Below, piece after piece: positions 55,985 through 64,000 of a stretch of 64,000 nucleotides of DNA. Below the pieces are notes generated by a model. The model was not told the origin of the DNA. It did not search any database and was given only the letters and a program-made list of their open reading frames with translations. The stretch comes from JANRIC01 sp033765345. GTDB taxonomy: Bacteria; Bacteroidota; Bacteroidia; Cytophagales; Microscillaceae. The stretch is taken from the NCBI GenBank assembly GCA_033765345.1, contig JANRIC010000107.1, positions 1 to 64,000 of the forward strand, in the 5' to 3' direction. A program made the translations under genes and the position numbers. Every line of letters begins with the position of its first letter. Positions within the stretch are counted from its first letter, which is position 1.

Positions 55985-56731
55985 ATGATTGAGCAAAATA
56001 AGATTGTGGTGGTCATGCCTGCTTATAATGCCTCGACTACTCTCAAGAAAACTTTTGAAGAAATTCCATTTAAGATCGTAGATGAAGTAATTCTTGTAGA
56101 TGACGCTTCTAGGGATAATACGGTGTCTATTGCCAAAGCTTTACTTGTGCAGCACGTCATTACCCATTCTGAGAACAAAGGATACGGGGCTAATCAAAAG
56201 ACCTGCTATAAAAAAGCCTTGGAACAAAAAGCAGACATTATTGTGATGTTACATCCTGATTATCAATATACTCCTTTGCTTATCGAGGCTATGGTGTATC
56301 CGATTGTACGAGGTGTCTATGATGTGATGTTAGGTGTAAGGACTTTGGGGCGGGGTCCACTTGCTGGAGGAATGCCTTTGTATAAATTTCTGGGCAATCG
56401 TTTTCTGACTTGGTTTCAAAACCTGATGCTCAATCGGCGATTGGCGGAATATCACACAGGGTACAGAGCTTATCGAAGGGAAGTGCTTGAAAAGATTAAT
56501 TTTGAGCAAAATTCGGATGATTTTATCTTTGACAATCAGATGTTGAGTCAGATTATCTATGCCGGTTTTGAGATTGGGGAGATCAGTTGCCCGGCTAAGT
56601 ACTTCAAAGAAGCCAGCAAAATCAAATTTAAAAAAGGCTTGTATTATGGGTTCGGCGTGATGAAGGTTTCACTCAGGCATCGCCTTCACAAATGGAACAT
56701 AAAAAAAACCCGTATTTTAGAAGGATTATAA
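55985..56731 (+). CDS. GT2 family glycosyltransferase, polyprenyl-phosphate type
   Basis: 248 residues. VVMPAYNASTTLKKTFEEIP, EVILVDDASRDNTV and VMLHPDYQYTP are the nucleotide-sugar site of the DPM1/Glc-P-polyprenol type of GT2. There is no membrane domain at the C-terminus, as in the soluble DPM1-like branch. It would add a sugar to a polyprenyl phosphate for envelope or protein glycosylation. It lies 83 bp after yraN. Confidence 0.9.
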   Translation: MIEQNKIVVVMPAYNASTTLKKTFEEIPFKIVDEVILVDDASRDNTVSIAKALLVQHVITHSENKGYGANQKTCYKKALEQKADIIVMLHPDYQYTPLLIEAMVYPIVRGVYDVMLGVRTLGRGPLAGGMPLYKFLGNRFLTWFQNLMLNRRLAEYHTGYRAYRREVLEKINFEQNSDDFIFDNQMLSQIIYAGFEIGEISCPAKYFKEASKIKFKKGLYYGFGVMKVSLRHRLHKWNIKKTRILEGL

Positions 56732-56777
56732 AACCCACAAGACAAATCCTGTAAAACTATCATAAATCTTGCCCTAA

Positions 56778-57263
56778 TTATTCAGCATAAAAATAAGGGT
56801 AATCAAAAGGGTCTACGCAAGGGTCACAGTTATATCCCAAATAAATTCCTAGGCATACGGCGTCCCAAATGTTCTTGCCTGTTCGTGGATCAATATACCC
56901 TCCTGAGCGTACGTGTACGTAGGCAATATCTACCACTCCGGAAAAAGGCATTTCCGTTTCCACATAATCTATGGTGCTTTGGTTTTGAATATTAAAAGTA
57001 GCTATGACAGTTCCTTCCATAAAGACTTGAAAATAACCAGGATTATCTGCTACGGGGCGATACTTGATTGTATTGATTCTTAGTTTGCGGGCAATATCTC
57101 CATTGGCACAGCCTGCATAAAGAATTACTTCCTGATTAATTTTGAGGTAGTTGACTACTTTTTGGGCTTGATCTTCATTCAAATTACACAATTGGCATTG
57201 TGCCGAGGCAGCCGTAAACTGAAAAAATAAACCTAGATAAATGAATAAAAGTACCTTTTTCAT
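56778..57263 (-). CDS. Small secreted protein with six cysteines
   Basis: 161 residues from ATG 57263 (a TTG upstream would add four residues). Signal peptide ending AASAQ, then six cysteines in the mature part: CQLC, GC, VC and CDPC. The CxxC pairs may form disulfides or bind a metal. It ends with aromatic residues (FDYPYFYAE). No family is recognised. It is convergent with the glycosyltransferase and 57 bp upstream of feoB's end. Confidence 0.72.
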   Translation of the reverse strand: MKKVLLFIYLGLFFQFTAASAQCQLCNLNEDQAQKVVNYLKINQEVILYAGCANGDIARKLRINTIKYRPVADNPGYFQVFMEGTVIATFNIQNQSTIDYVETEMPFSGVVDIAYVHVRSGGYIDPRTGKNIWDAVCLGIYLGYNCDPCVDPFDYPYFYAE

Positions 57264-57320
57264 AAGCTTTGGCAAAGTAATGACACATAAATTTGTTGGA
57301 ACACCGGGGCTTTTTTTTGT

Positions 57321-59429
57321 TTATGAAAACAAGTAAAAAACCAATAAACTACTCAAATAAGCCAGGGCAGTTAAATATAAAAATTGAACAATCGGCCATT
57401 TCCAGCTTCCTGTTTCTCGGTATACAATCGCTAGGGTACTCATACATTGCATGGCAAATGCGTAAAAGACCAAAAGCGAAAATCCTACCGCAGGGGTGTA
57501 CATTGGTTTTCCGGTTTTTGGGTTGATCTCTGCCCGCATCTTCTCCCGAAGTGTGTTTTGGCTCTCGTCATTCTGACCTACACTATAAATGGTAGAGAGT
57601 GTACCGACAAACACTTCTCTTGCCGCAAAAGATGTAATGAGGGCTATCCCGATCTTCCAGTCATAACCAATGGGTAGCAATACGGGTTCAATTAGCTTGC
57701 CAAAATGTCCGGCATAAGAAGCCTCCAACTGAAGAGAAGCAATTTTATCTTCCAGATTTATGTTGGGGTTCTCAAGGAACTCCTTTTTAGCCTTCATTTT
57801 GGCTTCTTCCATCGCATTTCCGGGTCCATAAGAGGATAAAACCCATAAAATAATAGAAATTGCCAATATGATTTTTCCTGCTTCGAGGATAAACACCCTA
57901 ACTTTTTCATAGATTGTATAACATACATTATACCAATTTGGGAATTTATAGGTGGGTAATTCCATAATCAGGAAACTTTGGTCTTGGGTTTTTAAGATTA
58001 ATTTCATGCCCCAGGCTGAAAACAACGCCATCAGCAAGCCCAGCAAATACATCCCTAGTAAGGTTAAACCCCGCAGATCAAATATTCCCAATAAGTTTTG
58101 CTCAGGAATAACCAAAGCAATCAGAATGGTATACACAGGCAGTCGAGCAGAACAACTCATCAGAGGAGTGACAAAAATTGTAATTAGCCTCTCCTTTCTG
58201 TTATCAATATTGCGTGTAGCCATAATAGCAGGCACAGCGCAGGCGATGCCTGAAATCAAAGGAACGATACTTCGCCCGTTTAGTCCGAAGTTTCGCATGA
58301 CTTTATCCATGAGAAATACCACCCTTGACATATAACCTGACTCTTCCAAAATGGCAATGAATGCAAAAAGTATGGCTATTTGTGGGACAAAGACCACTAT
58401 TCCGCCCAAACCTGCCAAGACTCCGTCAAGCAGCAAATCACTAACCAGGCCAGAAGGCAGATAGGCTCGGCCACTATTTTGTAAAAAAGCAAAACCCGAC
58501 TCAATCCAATCCATCGGATAACTTGCCCAGGAATAAATCGCCTGAAAAATCACCAATAATAAGGCAAAAAATATGGCAAAACCCCAAAATTTATGGATCA
58601 TCAAACGATCCAAACGATCACTGAATGAGGGTTTTTCCAAATCTTTGGGGGTTTGTGTCCAGGCATTTTCTAAAAAATCCTGGATAATCTCATACCGTGC
58701 CAGCGTTTCACGTGATTTGAAAGTCAAAGGATTAAACTGATGCTCAAGCACCAGTTCACGAATGGTATTTTTTTCTTGTTCGGAAAGGAAATCCCACTGT
58801 TCGTGTTGTAAGATAAACTGAAAAGCCAGATAGTCATTCGGGATTTGAAAATAATCCTTGACTTTTTTGATCAGTGCAGGATTAAAAAACAAGGTATTGA
58901 CAAAATAAGTCTGTGGTCTGGTATCAGGCTGCAATAGTTTGAGAGCTATCAGTTTCTTTAGTTCCTGGAGGTGCTGGCCAGTACGAGCATTTAGAAAAAG
59001 TACATCAGCCTGAAATTTTTTCCGAATTTCTGCCAAATTGATCTGAATCCCAAGTGCTTGTGCTTGATCTATAAAATTAAGCACCAAAATCACCGGAAAA
59101 CCCAGATCACGGATTTGGGTAAAAAGTAGTAAATGCCTTTTGAGATTGGATGCATCAGCCACCAGCAGGATGAGGTCGGGTCTTTCTAGAGAATGTGGAT
59201 TAATAAGAGTTTCAACAGCTACTTTTTCATCCAATGATTTGGGATAGAGGCTGTAAGTACCCGGTAAATCCACTATTTCAGCCTGAATATCTTCGGATAA
59301 GTGGCAAACCCCCGATTTTTTCTCAACGGTAACGCCGGGGAAATTAGCAATTTTTTGCTTCAACCCGGTTAGGCGGTTAAATAGGGTGGATTTTCCAGCA
59401 TTCGGATTTCCCACCAAAGCGACTCTCAT
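57321..59429 (-). CDS. feoB: Ferrous iron transport protein B
   Basis: 702 residues from ATG 59429, supported by AAGGA just before it; a TTG at 59447 would add six. G1 loop GNPNAGKST at 7-15, G3 VDLPGTYSL, G4 NFID, then multiple membrane helices with GIACAVPAIMATR and LMSCSARLPVY. FeoB imports Fe2+ across the inner membrane, using its G domain as a switch. The FeoA gene is just upstream on the same strand. Confidence 0.96.
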   Translation of the reverse strand: MRVALVGNPNAGKSTLFNRLTGLKQKIANFPGVTVEKKSGVCHLSEDIQAEIVDLPGTYSLYPKSLDEKVAVETLINPHSLERPDLILLVADASNLKRHLLLFTQIRDLGFPVILVLNFIDQAQALGIQINLAEIRKKFQADVLFLNARTGQHLQELKKLIALKLLQPDTRPQTYFVNTLFFNPALIKKVKDYFQIPNDYLAFQFILQHEQWDFLSEQEKNTIRELVLEHQFNPLTFKSRETLARYEIIQDFLENAWTQTPKDLEKPSFSDRLDRLMIHKFWGFAIFFALLLVIFQAIYSWASYPMDWIESGFAFLQNSGRAYLPSGLVSDLLLDGVLAGLGGIVVFVPQIAILFAFIAILEESGYMSRVVFLMDKVMRNFGLNGRSIVPLISGIACAVPAIMATRNIDNRKERLITIFVTPLMSCSARLPVYTILIALVIPEQNLLGIFDLRGLTLLGMYLLGLLMALFSAWGMKLILKTQDQSFLIMELPTYKFPNWYNVCYTIYEKVRVFILEAGKIILAISIILWVLSSYGPGNAMEEAKMKAKKEFLENPNINLEDKIASLQLEASYAGHFGKLIEPVLLPIGYDWKIGIALITSFAAREVFVGTLSTIYSVGQNDESQNTLREKMRAEINPKTGKPMYTPAVGFSLLVFYAFAMQCMSTLAIVYRETGSWKWPIVQFLYLTALAYLSSLLVFYLFS

Positions 59430-59494
59430 CAATCCTTCTTTTGTCAATGATTCTTCTTGTGATTTTTGGACTGGATTCTAAAAAATCCAGTTTT

Positions 59495-59719
59495 TTACTC
59501 TACAATGACTGTAGAAGCTTCTGCTTTGCGAAGTGATAAGCGATAACCGCAGACCTTAACACACACAGGATCTCCAAAAAGTGCAATATTACACATTTTT
59601 ACTGGTGTGTTGGGCAGACACCCCATTTCCAACAATTTTAAAGAAATCAGATCATCTGTAAAAGATTTGATGATTCCGGTTTCTCCTATTTTTAAGTCGG
59701 CAATGCTGCGATTTATCAT
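59495..59719 (-). CDS. feoA: Ferrous iron transport protein A
   Basis: 74 residues with the SH3-like fold of FeoA: LKIGETGIIKSF, LKLLEMGCLPNTPVKM, GYRLSLRKAEASTVIV. It binds FeoB and is needed for its activity. It starts the feoAB unit; feoB follows after 65 bp. Confidence 0.95.
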   Translation of the reverse strand: MINRSIADLKIGETGIIKSFTDDLISLKLLEMGCLPNTPVKMCNIALFGDPVCVKVCGYRLSLRKAEASTVIVE

Positions 59720-59859
59720 CTGCTTATATTTATTTGGATTGAATATAAATTGTCTTGCAATTTAATACTAAAACACAAGAATTTAACAATAAGTTGACAA
59801 AAATTTTAAGAACGTATGTAAGATTATGAATCATTGTTGAAGCAAAAGGCCTTTTTTAG

Positions 59860-59873
59860 ATGCAAATTTGCAT
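59860..59873. promoter_or_regulatory. 14-bp perfect palindrome upstream of feoA
   Basis: ATGCAAATTTGCAT, self-complementary over all 14 bases, about 140 bp upstream of the feoA start. It is operator-like, but I cannot assign a regulator; it does not match a standard Fur box. Confidence 0.4.
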
Positions 59874-59919
59874 TTTTCACTTGAAAGTTTTTATGACAAA
59901 TATCATAATCACAACATTT

Positions 59920-61332
59920 TTACAAATCATAAGCGATTCCTCTTTCGGGGATTTCTGTCTGAGTATAGCCGTTTTCGTGAAGTATTCTGCAAAAGTCGGT
60001 CATTGAATCAAGCTCTCCGTGTACAAGAAATATTTTTTTTACTTTTTGCGGAGATTGATATTGTACAAAGTCCATGAGGTCGTTCAGATCACCGTGACCA
60101 CTAAAATTGTCGATACGTTCAACTCGTGCCTGAATGGGTATTTCTTTGTTTTTGACCATAATAGTTTTGTTGCTATGGATCAGGTCATACCCCATCGTAC
60201 CCTCGGCTGAGAAGCCGATCATCAGGATAGTGGCCAACTTGTTGTTTAAGTTTTCTTTGACGTGGTACTCGATCCGCCCACCTTGTACCATTCCTGAGGA
60301 AGACACAATGATACAAGGCTTATTATAGTGTGCGGCCATTTTACTATCCTTGATATCTTCAAGATATATAAGATTCTCAAAATCAAACAATTGTCCATTA
60401 GTTTTGGCAAATTCCCTTGCTTCTGCATTGAGTAAGCTGAGGTATTTCTGATATACCTGACTGCTTTTGAGAGCCAATGGGCTATCCGTAAAAATTTTGA
60501 TGGGTGGTAGTTGGCCGGCCACCTGGAGTTTATGGAGCGTATAGAGCATGGCTTGGGTTCGCCCCACGCTGAAAGCCGGCACAATGAGTTTGCCGGGTAC
60601 TTCTACGCAGGTTTCCTGGATAATTTGAGATACTGCTTCTTCGGCTGTGTTTTGAGCCAGGTGGTAGCGATTGCCATACGTGCTTTCGCATATAAGATAA
60701 TCAACTTCCGGTATTGGTTCAGGGTCTTGTAGCAAAGGGTAGTTTTTTCGCCCCAGGTCACCCGAAAAGCAGATGGTTTTTTCTTTTCCATCCTCTTGAA
60801 TCTGCATCAGAATATGTGCTGCGCCCAACAGATGCCCAGCCTGGATAAAAGTAACACTTACTTGGGGATGGATGCGAATTTTTTGCTTGTACTGAACTGT
60901 TCGGAAAAGATGCAGCGCTTCTTGTACTTGTTTGTGAAGATACAATTCCTTGAGGCTGTCCGGTAGTTTGAGTCCAGGTTGGCTTTTAAGCTTTTTTTGA
61001 AATTTTTTAAGCCTTTTTTGGTTGATTGAAGCCGAATCGTTGAGCAGTAGTTCGGTTAGGTCTTTGGTTGCTGGCGTACAAATCACCTGCCCTTCAAAAC
61101 CTTCTCTTAAGAGATTCGGGATCAGTCCAGAATGGTCTACGTGTGCGTGCGTCAACAAAACAAGGTGAATCATGGAGGGTTCAAAGGGAAATAAACCGAT
61201 AAAATCCGGCAAGGGGGCTTTCCGCTCCATGTCCATTCCGCATTCGATGAGGATTCTAAACTCGTCTTCGAGCTCCAATAAAAACATGCTACCTGTCACT
61301 TGTTTGGCAGCTCCCCAAAAAGTCAGTTTCAT
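59920..61332 (-). CDS. MBL-fold / beta-CASP RNA nuclease-like protein
   Basis: 470 residues. Metal site HAHVDHSG at 62-69 (His62, His64, Asp66, His67), a second His site at GHLLGAAHI, FSGDLGRKNYPLL, and beta-CASP segments CESTYGNRYH, VPAFSVGRTQAML and IIVSSSGMVQGGRIEYH, ending with the RMMBL part (VERIDNFSGHGDLNDLMDF). This is the CPSF73/YSH1-like family of Zn-dependent RNA endo/exonucleases found in bacteria. Cellular target unknown. Confidence 0.94.
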   Translation of the reverse strand: MKLTFWGAAKQVTGSMFLLELEDEFRILIECGMDMERKAPLPDFIGLFPFEPSMIHLVLLTHAHVDHSGLIPNLLREGFEGQVICTPATKDLTELLLNDSASINQKRLKKFQKKLKSQPGLKLPDSLKELYLHKQVQEALHLFRTVQYKQKIRIHPQVSVTFIQAGHLLGAAHILMQIQEDGKEKTICFSGDLGRKNYPLLQDPEPIPEVDYLICESTYGNRYHLAQNTAEEAVSQIIQETCVEVPGKLIVPAFSVGRTQAMLYTLHKLQVAGQLPPIKIFTDSPLALKSSQVYQKYLSLLNAEAREFAKTNGQLFDFENLIYLEDIKDSKMAAHYNKPCIIVSSSGMVQGGRIEYHVKENLNNKLATILMIGFSAEGTMGYDLIHSNKTIMVKNKEIPIQARVERIDNFSGHGDLNDLMDFVQYQSPQKVKKIFLVHGELDSMTDFCRILHENGYTQTEIPERGIAYDL

Positions 61333-61637
61333 GAGATATTTTTTTAAAATAAATGTATTTTCAAAACCAGATCAACCCCTTCTGCCCATTCAAATTGTAA
61401 AATTATGATAAGATAGGTAATCAAGGGGGCAATTTACGAAGAATGGATGGGCTAAAAAAATTCCGAGCTTTCTTTTAAAAAATTAGTCTTGGCTAAGAAT
61501 CCATCTAGGTGGCTGGGGAGTTTTCAGAAATGAAAAATCAACTAAATATCTAAAAAAATATGATATAATCACAAAAAAACTTTCCATCAGGAAAATTAGC
61601 CCGATGAAAAGTTGTATACAAACAAACAATTAAACAA
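61333..61637. other. Intergenic region with the thioredoxin terminator
   Basis: 305 bp between the thioredoxin and the MBL nuclease genes, both on the minus strand. It carries the terminator at 61573-61613. The rest is AT-rich and shows no gene; it must contain the MBL gene promoter. Confidence 0.7.
61573..61613 (-). terminator. Strong rho-independent terminator after thioredoxin
   Basis: On the minus strand AACTTTTCATCGGG pairs with CCTGATGGAAAGTT over 14 positions (including G-U), loop of eight bases, then seven T. It starts 25 bp after the thioredoxin stop. Confidence 0.9.
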
Positions 61638-61964
61638 TTATGCCAGATACGCTTCTAATTTCTCACTCAAGACGGTTTTGGGTACATAACCAATCTGCTT
61701 ATCTACCAACTCTCCATTTTTAAAAAATAACAAAGTAGGAATACTTCTTACTCCAAACTGCTGAGAAATATTCATATTGTCATCTACATTTAATTTACCG
61801 ATAATGGCTTTTCCCTCGTAGTCGTTAGCCAATTCTTCTACAATTGGGGTCAACATTTTACAAGGTCCGCACCACTCCGCCCAAAAATCCACCATAATAG
61901 GTTGGTCTGAATTTTTGACGATTTCCTCAAAATTAGCGTCGGTAATCTCTATTGCCTTTGCCAT
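61638..61964 (-). CDS. trxA: Thioredoxin
   Basis: 108 residues. Active-site WCGPC at 31-35 with FWAEWCGPCKML, cis-Pro in SIPTLLFFKNG, and VDDNMNISQQFGVRSIPT. It is a cytoplasmic disulfide reductase acting with thioredoxin reductase. It is monocistronic with its own strong terminator. Confidence 0.97.
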   Translation of the reverse strand: MAKAIEITDANFEEIVKNSDQPIMVDFWAEWCGPCKMLTPIVEELANDYEGKAIIGKLNVDDNMNISQQFGVRSIPTLLFFKNGELVDKQIGYVPKTVLSEKLEAYLA

Positions 61965-62118
61965 GATATTTGAATTTTTTAATTTTATTGGGAATTGAAA
62001 TATACAAATTCAAAGTTATTACATAAAAAAAATGTAAAAGGTTCAATTGGGTGTTGTGACTTATAAACTATCCCTAAATTTTCTGATAATTATTTTTTCT
62101 TCTTCTAAACCTTATCTT

Positions 62119-62946
62119 ATGATAATCAAATTAGCAGTTTTTTGTTTGATTTATTTTCCGGTTTTTTTCGGATTCTGTAGAGCGCAGACCCAGGAAGCGA
62201 CATTTTTATATCAAAAAGCACTTGCCAGCTATCAGGCAAAAGCGATAGATTCCTCTTTTTTTTATCTCAATGAAGCGCTTCGTCTGGATAATAATTTTAG
62301 GGAAGCATATATGCAAAGAGGTTTGCTCCACTATGAGTTTTCCGATATGGAAGCTGCCATCCGCGATTATACTTCAGCCATCGATCTTCAGCCCAAAGAG
62401 TCGGAGGCTTATTATCGCCGTGGGGTAGCGCATTATCAGCTCAATGAATCCAAAAAAGCCATAGAAGATTTTAGCCGGACTATTCAGCTCAATCCTCAAT
62501 ACCATCAGGCTTATTTGGCAAGAGGGGTGCTTTATGATGAAAACAACGACTTCAAAAAGGCACTCAAAGATTATAATCAGGCGATACTCATAGCACCGAG
62601 TTATCCTATCTCCTATTACAACCGATCCTTGATTTATTATCAGTTGGGCGAGGAATCTCAGGCACTGGATGATTTGAAAAAGGCGACCAGCCTAGACACA
62701 ACCTATGAAGCTGCCCGACTACTGCGGGCATTTATTTACAATGAACAGCAAAATTTTCAGGCAGCATTGCTGGATTGTAAAGAGGTAATAGCCCTTAATC
62801 CTTACTCTGCCGAAGCATTTTTACATCAGGGTAATGCAGAAAAAGGTCTCGGACAGCCCGAAAACGCCTGCCAAAGCTGGAAAACCGCCGAAAAACTGGG
62901 GAATCTGGAGGTAAAAACGCTTATTGATGAAAATTGCCCGAAATAA
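62119..62946 (+). CDS. TPR-repeat exported protein
   Basis: 275 residues from ATG 62119, which gives a signal peptide (ending CRAQ); the frame is open from a TTG at 62047 but that extension is unlikely. Seven to eight TPR units follow (AYMQRGLLHYEFSDMEAAIRDY, AYYRRGVAHYQLNESKKAIEDF, AYLARGVLYDENNDFKKALKDY). It binds partner proteins in the periplasm. No enzymatic domain. Confidence 0.9.
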   Translation: MIIKLAVFCLIYFPVFFGFCRAQTQEATFLYQKALASYQAKAIDSSFFYLNEALRLDNNFREAYMQRGLLHYEFSDMEAAIRDYTSAIDLQPKESEAYYRRGVAHYQLNESKKAIEDFSRTIQLNPQYHQAYLARGVLYDENNDFKKALKDYNQAILIAPSYPISYYNRSLIYYQLGEESQALDDLKKATSLDTTYEAARLLRAFIYNEQQNFQAALLDCKEVIALNPYSAEAFLHQGNAEKGLGQPENACQSWKTAEKLGNLEVKTLIDENCPK

Positions 62947-63034
62947 ACCCAATCCTGACTTTTGTCTTTTTATCTGTGCCAAAAAATATAAATCTTCGCT
63001 CAAATTCTGTAATACTACTCCGGGTAAGGTGCGA

Positions 63035-63042
63035 TACTTTTG
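63035..63042 (+). promoter_or_regulatory. Possible Bacteroidota -7 promoter box
   Basis: TACTTTTG fits the TAnnTTTG consensus and lies 27 bp before the Cu-ATPase start. A matching -33 TTTG is not seen at the normal spacing, so the call is weak. Confidence 0.35.
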
Positions 63043-63069
63043 TATAGATTACTTAATCAAAAGCTATTT

Positions 63070-64000
63070 ATGACTGTACTAGAAAAAAAAGATTTATTTT
63101 ACACAAAAGAAAGCTTCCTTATCCAAGGAATGAGCTGTGCCTCTTGTGCAGTAAGTATAGAGTCATATCTAAAAGACAGAGAAGGCATCAAAGATCTCTC
63201 AGTAAACCTTGCCGGAAACACCCTTTCACTCACGTATGCACCTGAGTTGATTCCTGCTAGCCGCATTCAAGCTTTATTACAAGAAATCGGCTTTGATTTG
63301 TATCTGGAAGCCAACACGCAAGAAAGTCTCACTGAAATACAACAAAACACGCTAAAAGACCTAAAAAACAAAGCCTTGTGGGCTACACTTTTGGCGCTGC
63401 CTGTATTTGTGCTTTCTATGTTTTTGGCAGATATTATTCTTTATACCAGAGAGATCTCTTGGGTGCTGACTACAGCGATCGTATTTTTATATGGGAAAGG
63501 TTTCTACATCAGAGCCTTTAAAAAAGCGCTTCATTTTCAGGCAAATATGGATACGCTCATTGCACTGGGTACGGGTTCGGCATACCTTTATAGTGTATGG
63601 AATATGCTTTATCCTGATTTTTTTATGCAGACTGGGCAGCACGCACCTATTTATTTTGAATCGGTTGCAGTGATCATTGCTTTTATTCTGTTGGGAAAAT
63701 ACTTGGAGGAACGCGCCAAACATCAAAGTGGGGAAGCCATCCAAAAACTTATGGAATTGCAGCCTACACAGGTGCGAGTCATACGCAATGCACAGGAACT
63801 GGAAATCCCACTGGACGAGGTGCTTGTCTTGGAGCGTGTAGTGGTGCGACCTTTTGAAAAAATCCCCGTAGATGGCAAACTCATCAAAGGAGAAGCCTGG
63901 CTGGATGAAAGCATGATCAACGGCGAATCTCTTCCAATACTCAAAAACAAAGGAGACCAGGTCTTTGCTGGAACACTCAATCAGTCGGGTACATTGCTGA
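63070..64000 (+). CDS. copA: Copper-type heavy-metal P1B-ATPase, truncated by the window end
   Basis: The first 310 residues are present. HMA domain with IQGMSCASC (Cys23, Cys26), several membrane helices, then the Cu-ATPase hallmark MDTLIALGTGSAYLYS, GKYLEERAK and the actuator domain VDGKLIKGEAWLDESM. The actuator motif reads INGES where TGES is usual. It exports Cu+ (or Ag+) from the cytosol with ATP. The phosphorylation and ATP-binding domains lie past the window. The gene fits the copper-handling theme of the SCO locus but is far from it. Confidence 0.92.
   Translation, partial: MTVLEKKDLFYTKESFLIQGMSCASCAVSIESYLKDREGIKDLSVNLAGNTLSLTYAPELIPASRIQALLQEIGFDLYLEANTQESLTEIQQNTLKDLKNKALWATLLALPVFVLSMFLADIILYTREISWVLTTAIVFLYGKGFYIRAFKKALHFQANMDTLIALGTGSAYLYSVWNMLYPDFFMQTGQHAPIYFESVAVIIAFILLGKYLEERAKHQSGEAIQKLMELQPTQVRVIRNAQELEIPLDEVLVLERVVVRPFEKIPVDGKLIKGEAWLDESMINGESLPILKNKGDQVFAGTLNQSGTLL

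Noticed and set aside
1..64000. tRNA, rRNA, riboswitch or prophage genes
   Set aside because: Searched by eye in the spacers; no cloverleaf or rRNA-like sequence, and no phage structural genes were seen.

Overview
The window looks like chromosomal DNA of a gliding-type Bacteroidota bacterium, most likely of the order Cytophagales. The grounds are a type IX secretion 'type B' sorting domain, BatA-, DUF4834-, DUF2911-, DUF6051- and PspC-type genes, an FeoA/FeoB pair, a SenC/SCO copper chaperone, many TPR lipoproteins and exported proteins, AT-rich spacers and weak Shine-Dalgarno sequences. Genes lie on both strands in short transcription units, and most are ordinary housekeeping or envelope genes. 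I see no rRNA, tRNA, CRISPR array or prophage.

Layout. 1-1620: right part of an IS4/IS1634-type insertion sequence with a frameshifted transposase. 1.8-5.6 kb: a copper/oxidase-like locus (His-rich membrane protein, polytopic membrane protein, SCO). 6-14 kb: DUF2147, a predicted outer-membrane protein, a TPR class III cyclase lacking one catalytic Arg, a TetR regulator with a DUF6051 hydrolase, a VIT1-type metal transporter, MurF. 14-20 kb: DUF1214 / sulfotransferase / SDR operon, then a VWA protein with an L,D-transpeptidase. 20.3-22.1 kb: a two-gene ABC-ATPase plus TOPRIM-like module, the best candidate for a defence system, followed by a 25-nt near-perfect inverted repeat. 22.4-28 kb: a giant ThuA/sugar-dehydrogenase/cytochrome lipoprotein and a BatA-like VWA protein. 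28-37 kb: Ppx, PrfA, DUF4834, TPR protein, DUF2911, T9SS type B secreted protein, YbaB, glycosyltransferase, PspC. 37-42.5 kb: an abundant-looking TPR lipoprotein, Uma2-like nuclease, PDH E1 beta, glycosyltransferase. 42.6-48.1 kb: GNAT-amidase fusion, YceI, STAS-like protein, nitrilase, thiolase. 48.1-49.4 kb: a strictly phased 21-nt repeat array, a PIN toxin-antitoxin pair and a large palindrome. 49.5-64 kb: DEAD-box-type helicase, RNase R, fused oligopeptide ABC ATPase, YraN, glycosyltransferase, FeoAB, MBL/beta-CASP nuclease, thioredoxin, TPR protein and the start of a Cu+-ATPase.

The most unusual items are: (1) the ATPase/TOPRIM pair at 20308-22144; (2) the 21-nt array at about 48258-48610, which keeps its period without indels for 16 steps and carries one A-tract every two helical turns; (3) the adenylate-cyclase-like protein with Leu where the transition-state Arg is expected; (4) several unexplained long palindromes. 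Metal handling recurs (SCO locus, VIT1, FeoAB, Cu-ATPase), but these genes are scattered and do not form one cluster.
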